Source: Chalara sp. BL73
Lineage: Eukaryota; Ascomycota; Leotiomycetes; Helotiales
Length of the DNA: 11,900 bases
Reading direction: 5' to 3'
Assembly: GCA_918026815.1 (NCBI GenBank)
Contig: CAKJVC010000044.1
Coordinates: forward strand, 1-11,900
Shown here: in pieces, positions 7,836-11,900 of the stretch
Layout of the letters: each line of letters begins with the position of its first letter
Position numbering within the stretch: position 1 is the first letter of the stretch
Notes under the pieces: model-generated
What the model was told of the DNA's origin: nothing
The model's input: the letters and a program-made list of their open reading frames with translations, nothing else
Databases searched by the model: none
Translations under genes and position numbers: made by a program

Positions 7836-8099
7836 TCACCGGGCTTCTTTTAGCAACCAAAACCATGAGTTCCGATATGGCCCATCACAGTACTCCAGCA
7901 CGCCGCGATCCAGTCTTTCTCTAAACATTTTTACCACTAAAGGTTTTAATGCTTTTGGAATAGGAAAACTCGCTGCTTGCCATGCTGTGTGTTCTATTGT
8001 TTTGATCACAATAGGTGGTGATACATCCTCATGAAATCGTCCGCATTCAGACCAGTCGAACGCAAAAACTTTTTCTCTGTTAATCAGGACTTCTTCCAA
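7836..8099 (-). CDS. pol: RT N-terminal fingers segment
   Basis: This frame encodes the start of reverse transcriptase: AFDWSECGRF, then a hydrophobic stretch with PIPKAL, then FRERLDRGVLEYCDGPYRNSWF, which matches the fingers region conserved in gypsy RTs. It opens at a TTG, so it is an internal piece and not a separate gene. It is preceded by an upstream segment in another frame, with the break at AAAA 8098-8101. It ends in TGA at 7836. The rest of RT continues in a frame that differs by two missing bases, plausibly one each at 7859-7862 and 7848-7851. Confidence 0.9.
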   Translation of the reverse strand: MEEVLINREKVFAFDWSECGRFHEDVSPPIVIKTIEHTAWQAASFPIPKALKPLVVKMFRERLDRGVLEYCDGPYRNSWFWLLKEAR

Positions 8100-8434
8100 A
8101 ACTTCCTTTCCGCAGGCTGCAGCATATCCCCGATATTTAGATCTTTTAGTCTTTCAGGCGTAAGTCTTGACTCTCTAGGAATGTCCGAAAACCTGGGAAT
8201 AATATGTTCTTGATATATTCCAACTTGTTCTTGAAAAACGTCTCTTGCTTTAGATCTCTCATACCAGTCTTTTCTGCCTCCGGGAGCATTGCCTACTCCG
8301 TCAGCTTTATCAACTGGATGGATCTTTTTGTCCTTTGTTTTGTATGCAGTATTCACGCTAAAGTACCGCGTTGCTCTCCTTCTGTAAGGAAAAGGCGTGT
8401 AATTGGGGTCAAACTCTGTCCCCACAAAATCCAA
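8084..8434 (-). CDS. pol: Pre-RT segment of Pol, between protease and RT
   Basis: This 116-codon frame encodes a charged region ending just before RT (LQPAERKF). It opens at a TTG and coding continues upstream in the same frame to about 8478, so it is not a gene start. I see no catalytic motif. Its position corresponds to the protease-RT connection of other fungal gypsy elements. It joins the RT fingers segment after one missing base at AAAA 8098-8101 and the preceding piece after one missing G in the G-rich run near 8479-8485 (C-runs on the plus strand). Confidence 0.75.
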   Translation of the reverse strand: MDFVGTEFDPNYTPFPYRRRATRYFSVNTAYKTKDKKIHPVDKADGVGNAPGGRKDWYERSKARDVFQEQVGIYQEHIIPRFSDIPRESRLTPERLKDLNIGDMLQPAERKFWKKS

Positions 8435-8466
8435 AACTAAATGAGTGTCTGTGTTCCACGAATTGC

Positions 8467-8619
8467 CTATAAGCCCGTCCCTCCCTCAAAAGGGTAGAAC
8501 TTGTCCCCAAGTTCTTTAAGCACTGGAACAAGCTGAAAGCTTCCTTGAAACATCTCTGCGTTTGTTGTACAAAAGCCATCTATAGCTACGCAGTCAGCTA
8601 CAGATGTTGCTAGTTTTCC
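8467..8619 (-). CDS. pol: Short Pol segment after the protease, in its own frame
   Basis: About 50 codons are open between the end of the protease frame and the next pol frame. The peptide (with FQGSFQLVPVLKELGDKFYP) is protein-like and ends at TAG 8467-8469. It falls in neither the preceding nor the following frame. Single missing bases at 8614-8617 (AAAA on the minus strand) and near 8479-8485 would connect it to both. It is too short to be found as an independent gene and is best read as a piece of the same polyprotein. Confidence 0.65.
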   Translation of the reverse strand, partial: GKLATSVADCVAIDGFCTTNAEMFQGSFQLVPVLKELGDKFYPFEGGTGL

Positions 8620-10250
8620 GAATCTGTCGTATATCCGTCATCACTATCGGACTCAATCATTCCGATAGTGTTTTGAGCCCGACGCATTACAGCGTTCTTT
8701 GCGGATTCCGTTTCGGTATTTGTCTTTACTGTAGTGATCAAGCCAGTCCTTGGGTCTCGAATAGAAGCAAAAACAGGGCCGTCAGGAGAATCTCTAGGAT
8801 AGCGGAACACTACTCTGGCTTTGCGTATAAATGGAAAGCCTAGAATCAGCTTGAAACCAGGAGAGTCCATAATATAGAATCGGGTCCTTATAGCTGCATT
8901 GCCAATAGTAACCGGCAAATTGTCTACGAACCCTACAAATTTCGACGTACTTCCTGTAATAGTCTTTAGAGCCATATTGTCGTTCCGAGTAATAGGAATG
9001 TCCACTCTTGTCGCAACTTCTAGCGTCATCAAGCTAACCTCGGCGCCCGTGTCAAGCGTAGCTCTAATGTCTACAAGCTTTGAGTGCCCTGCTAGTGTAA
9101 TAACAACTTTTGGCGTAGGGGAATGAACTTCCGAATATCCCGAATAAGACTCCACTAAGCCGAAACCAACGTCAGCCGTGCTTTTGCTGCAATCTACCAG
9201 CTCCCCTAAGCCTATGATGCTTTCTTTAGGCGCTTGCTCAGCAGCTGTATTAGAGTCAATACTAGAGCAAATTACTAGTTCTCCCAGGCCTATCATGCTT
9301 TCCTCAATAGGTGCATGCTCCATTTCCGCATCCAGGGTTCCTTCTAGGGTTCTAGGCCGTCTTTTAGAGAGCAAGGCCGGATCTGCTAGCGACAGCAGTT
9401 CCCCTAAAGTAAATCCTTCGGGAATCGATTTCTGGGTCATAAGTTTTGCCAGCGAACTCTCATGACTGTAGCCAAGCCTGGCCAGCGCACTCGCTACAGT
9501 GGGCTTCAATTTTTGAGCTTTCGTAGCCTTTCGCTCCAGGCTAGCTTTTTCCGGCTCTTTAGGCTTGTTCTCAGGAGAATCTTCCTGAAAACGTACCGTT
9601 CTCAGCTGCGGTGTTTTAACTACACCGTGCTTCGCCTGCTCTTGAAGCTTTTGCTGTAGTGTAAGCTTAGAATCATATGGTGCTTGACGCTTTGCTTTTC
9701 TGGTGGATGGCCTGACTTCTACAGGCTCTATCCCGGCTTCTTTTGCAATGAAGTTTTGCACCCAAGCACTCGTCTCATCACTTAGCTCCGTTTCTGTCAG
9801 TATGTCGCCAGTCTCACAAACGTAAGTTTCAATGTTGTTAACCACGCTTTCTTTCCTGGCTTGAGCTCCTTCTCTACTAAACCGGGCTTCTTCCTCCAAG
9901 GCTCGTTTTCTATTTTCAGGAATGTGGCTAAATTTGGTATTGATAGTTCGCGCTATAACTTGGTCCCGGCGCGGAAGGTCGTTGCTGAACTGTACAGGTA
10001 TTGAAGTCTTTCCGGCTTCCCAAGGTCCTAAGCAAATATAGTGATCTTCATCAGACTCATGAATAACGCCTAGGCCAATAAACCTTTTGTAGTCGTGGCA
10101 CTGGTTTATATATTTATGAGGCTCTTGAGGTCTCATATCACTTGATTGCTGATTCCTGCACCACTTGCAAGTATCGTCATCTCGGAACCCTTTTTTCTTT
10201 GCGAATCCTCCGTAGCCGACTTCATATTCTTCAGCATAATCCCTTTCCAA
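8610..10250 (-). CDS. Zinc knuckle, linker and aspartic protease (546 codons)
   Basis: The N-terminus has a spaced-out zinc-knuckle-like motif: C28-x2-C31-x13-H45-x5-C51 (about 10098-10169). A long charged linker follows, with a 27-residue internal duplication (IGLGELV at 320-326 and 346-352). The retroviral-type aspartic protease then has DTGAE at 400-404 (about 9039-9053) and ILGFPF at 469-474. As a homodimer it would cut the polyprotein. The frame opens at a TTG, and coding is continuous upstream to the overlap with gag, so this is not an independent start. It lies in the -1 frame relative to gag. That would also fit programmed -1 frameshifting at this one junction, although the other junctions argue for a common cause. 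It ends at TAG 8610-8612. Confidence 0.9.
   Translation of the reverse strand: MERDYAEEYEVGYGGFAKKKGFRDDDTCKWCRNQQSSDMRPQEPHKYINQCHDYKRFIGLGVIHESDEDHYICLGPWEAGKTSIPVQFSNDLPRRDQVIARTINTKFSHIPENRKRALEEEARFSREGAQARKESVVNNIETYVCETGDILTETELSDETSAWVQNFIAKEAGIEPVEVRPSTRKAKRQAPYDSKLTLQQKLQEQAKHGVVKTPQLRTVRFQEDSPENKPKEPEKASLERKATKAQKLKPTVASALARLGYSHESSLAKLMTQKSIPEGFTLGELLSLADPALLSKRRPRTLEGTLDAEMEHAPIEESMIGLGELVICSSIDSNTAAEQAPKESIIGLGELVDCSKSTADVGFGLVESYSGYSEVHSPTPKVVITLAGHSKLVDIRATLDTGAEVSLMTLEVATRVDIPITRNDNMALKTITGSTSKFVGFVDNLPVTIGNAAIRTRFYIMDSPGFKLILGFPFIRKARVVFRYPRDSPDGPVFASIRDPRTGLITTVKTNTETESAKNAVMRRAQNTIGMIESDSDDGYTTDSEN
9186..9311 (-). repeat. 81-bp imperfect duplication in the protease linker
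   Basis: Two units about 81 bp apart both encode a P-x-ES-x-IGLGELV-x-CS pattern (residues 314-329 and 341-355 of the protease frame). A weaker third match (FTLGELLSL) lies about 40 residues upstream. The units differ at many bases, so the duplication is not recent. Confidence 0.7.
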
Positions 10251-10264
10251 ATGGTTGAGGTTAG

Positions 10265-11278
10265 CTATTCGAGCTTTTGCTGAGCTCGCTCTGCAACAAC
10301 CTGCAAAATTCGCAAGCGTTCCAAGCCTTCTGTAATGTTGTCTATCTCCTGGTCCGTGACTGAACGGTTTTCTAGAGATTTTTCTCTGACAAGAGGCAAA
10401 ACAGCTTTGTTGCGTTCTTCTAGTCTTAACGTCGAAGATGCCGAAGTTGCTGAGCGAGTTCCTTCAAACACAAATGGAGTGCTCATTTCCAGGCTATCAA
10501 ACCCTGTAGGCAGCTCTCCCATTCCTTGTTCTTGTACCAAATCATCCATTTCCCTCAATACTGCACATCCGTTCTCAACGTACTCATAGACTTCTTTGTA
10601 AAGTCTAATGCTTTCAGTACCCAGTTTCCCAGGCCCTGCCGCATATTTAAGAGCTCTTGCTCGCAGACCATGAGGCAGCCCATATAGAAACTTAAACGTC
10701 AGCATTTTGTCCGTGATAACTTTTCTTTCCAAGCATCTTGATCCCGCTTGGTTGAACCCTTTGCAATAGGAGTATATCTGCCCCTGTGTCACGTGACCTT
10801 GATCACCGATAGTTTTGAAATCTTTGACGTATTTGTCGAGGTATGCGATAGTATATAAAAGTTGCTCCGAGTCTTTGTACCGATACTCTTTCAACAGTTC
10901 CTGTTGAAAAGCTTCCCACGTCACAGTTGAGTCACTGTACCCGCCTAGCTGTTCAATCTCTTTCTTCAGCTGCACCGAAGCGTACTCTGCCGCCCTTTCT
11001 TTCTTTTCCTTGTCATCCTGGATTCCATGATCCTTGAAGCTCCTGTTAAGAAACTTGAGGTACGCAGTAACCTCCTTACCGCTGAAAAAGGGACTGCCAT
11101 ATCCTCCAGGTACCGGCATAGGTTGAAAGTAAGCACGGTCATATGCTCGGCCCGAGCTTGTAGAAGCAACCGATTGCCCTTTAGGCTTTTTATGCTTGTG
11201 TGATTTGTCGGAGGATGAGCCTGAAGTAAGATCCTCAGGCGTTGCCTCAGGCTTCTCAACTGTAAATGTAGAAGACAT
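10265..11278 (-). CDS. gag: Gag capsid-like protein of the gypsy element
   Basis: The frame encodes about 337 residues from an ATG at 11276-11278 in a good context (ACAATGTC). A low-complexity Ser/Lys/His-rich N-terminus (SSSDKSHKHKKPKG) is followed by an alpha-helical region that fits the gypsy Gag fold, including FSGKEVTAYLKFLNRSF and TWEAFQQELLKEYR. That core is typical of fungal retrotransposon Gag proteins that assemble the particle and hold the RNA. The frame stops at TAG 10265-10267, just after QQKLE. The zinc knuckle follows in the next frame. The same frame is open upstream to about 11376 without a stop, so the ATG at 11278 could be internal to a longer protein. Confidence 0.85.
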   Translation of the reverse strand: MSSTFTVEKPEATPEDLTSGSSSDKSHKHKKPKGQSVASTSSGRAYDRAYFQPMPVPGGYGSPFFSGKEVTAYLKFLNRSFKDHGIQDDKEKKERAAEYASVQLKKEIEQLGGYSDSTVTWEAFQQELLKEYRYKDSEQLLYTIAYLDKYVKDFKTIGDQGHVTQGQIYSYCKGFNQAGSRCLERKVITDKMLTFKFLYGLPHGLRARALKYAAGPGKLGTESIRLYKEVYEYVENGCAVLREMDDLVQEQGMGELPTGFDSLEMSTPFVFEGTRSATSASSTLRLEERNKAVLPLVREKSLENRSVTDQEIDNITEGLERLRILQVVAERAQQKLE

Positions 11279-11900
11279 TGTATGTAGTGTAGGTGCTGTA
11301 ACAGTAGTAATAGGCAAAAGATTGTTTTGTTGAAAAGCTTCTAAGCGTGGAGAAAAAGTTGATGTAACCAGTCGTTGCTGTCAAAGCAATCCATATACTT
11401 GATAGCACGTAAGGATAGCGGTACAAGAAGCCTTTTTGTAGTAAGTCCCTGTAACGCTCAAACTTTAATAACGTCCATTGTTTTGCCCGAGAGTTTGAGG
11501 CTTCTTTAGCGAAACTTCTATGCTGAAACTCCCTCAACGGAACCTCTTTATGCCGTTGATTAGCGTATAGCCCGTTCATGCCGAAGCTCTGTGGCTTTTT
11601 GCTTTCTGGTGTGACTTTGATCACCGTACTGAATTCCGGTACTCCTGGGCCTCCCACTTCCTGAGCGTTGTACAGGCGCTCGGCCTTAGCGTTTGCACGC
11701 TGACTCTCATTCTTAGGATGTCGTCCAGAAGGGTCGCCTGCTGGCAGAGATCACTAACTGAATAGGTCCCTGTAGGCTGTTGTGACGCCTTTCAAACTTC
11801 GCGCTGCTTTCTTAGAAGCCTGTAGCGTTCTTCCCTGTATTACAGAGGCATCGCTGTAGTGCTCCCTATCGAGTAGCCCGTCAGTAAAGCGTATTTGGGG
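11256..11900 (-). CDS. Coding-like region upstream of gag, function unknown, partial
   Basis: The minus strand from the right edge to 11256 is open in a single frame apart from adjacent TAG and TGA (11759-11764). Its central part (about 11465-11700) is protein-like, with RANAKAERLYNAQEVGGPGV and FERYRDLLQKG. The last 35 or so codons, near 11256-11370, are Tyr/Thr/Ser-rich and look off-frame. Frame changes of the same one-missing-base type near 11808-11810, 11790-11792, 11710-11713, 11433-11437 and 11353-11357 would join it to gag. There is no domain I recognise. It could be an N-terminal extension of Gag, a separate upstream ORF, or leader sequence that is open by chance. The start is outside the window. 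Confidence 0.45.

Larger units (their letters stand above)
4924..11900 (-). mobile_element. Ty3/gypsy LTR retrotransposon, 5' end outside the window
   Basis: Read right to left, the order is gag, zinc knuckle, aspartic protease, reverse transcriptase, RNase H, integrase and GPY/F module. Integrase after RNase H places it in Ty3/gypsy rather than copia. There is no chromodomain after GPY/F. The internal coding region is at least 7 kb. No LTR pair can be compared because the 5' end lies beyond base 11900, and neither primer-binding site nor 3' LTR could be placed with confidence. The frame is broken repeatedly, always by the equivalent of one missing base, so as written the element cannot make a full Pol. 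Key catalytic residues are otherwise present. Confidence 0.93.

Noticed and set aside
10265..10290. Programmed -1 frameshift between gag and the protease frame
   Set aside because: The frames overlap and the direction fits. But the same one-base step occurs at seven further places where programmed shifting makes no sense, so a shared cause is more likely. It cannot be excluded for this junction alone.
10788..10800. GTCACGTGAC as a regulatory site
   Set aside because: It lies inside the gag coding sequence and is explained by the codons there.
1..11900. CRISPR array, bacterial operon, riboswitch or Rho-independent terminator
   Set aside because: The introns, satellite and gypsy element mark the DNA as eukaryotic, and the tandem repeats have no spacer-repeat structure.

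Overview
The window looks like filamentous-fungus DNA, most likely an ascomycete. Two things point there: short introns of about 49 bp with GT donors, a CTAAC or CTGAC branch site and a TAG end, and a Ty3/gypsy retrotransposon whose domains resemble fungal members of that group. No bacterial signals are present. The species cannot be told from the sequence.

Layout. (1) Bases 1-1748 are AT-rich and hold no gene. From about 793 they form a tandem satellite with a 225-242 bp period. Each unit carries the palindrome core GTACTAGTAC and an A-rich tract. (2) At 1749 the satellite ends abruptly in a sequence that looks like a solo LTR on the minus strand (1749-2024). (3) Bases 2025-3445 look like ordinary fungal gene-edge DNA on the plus strand: pyrimidine-rich 5' flank, CAA repeats, a short ORF from 2306, then tandem copies of a 287-bp exon-intron module. 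I do not recognise the product. (4) Bases 3446-4923 carry protein-like but broken reading frames on the minus strand, including a Ser/Arg-rich run. They may be the tail of the retrotransposon polyprotein or a separate broken gene. (5) Bases 4924-11900 are a Ty3/gypsy element on the minus strand, read right to left: an N-terminal region of unknown role, gag, a zinc knuckle, aspartic protease, reverse transcriptase, RNase H, integrase (HHCC and DDE) and a GPY/F module. It runs off the right edge, so its 5' LTR is not visible. No 3' LTR could be fixed.

The most notable observation concerns reading frame. Between gag and GPY/F the frame changes eight times. Every change is equivalent to one missing base, each next to a run of 3-4 identical bases, while the long segments between have no internal stops. 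Five more changes of the same kind would connect a coding stretch upstream of gag. Random decay should give insertions, deletions and stops together. The one-way pattern suggests either homopolymer under-calling in the assembly or a very biased mutation process, with an originally continuous gag-pol frame.

If intact, the element's parts would work together in the usual way. Gag packages the RNA, the protease cuts the polyprotein, RT and RNase H make cDNA, and integrase inserts it.
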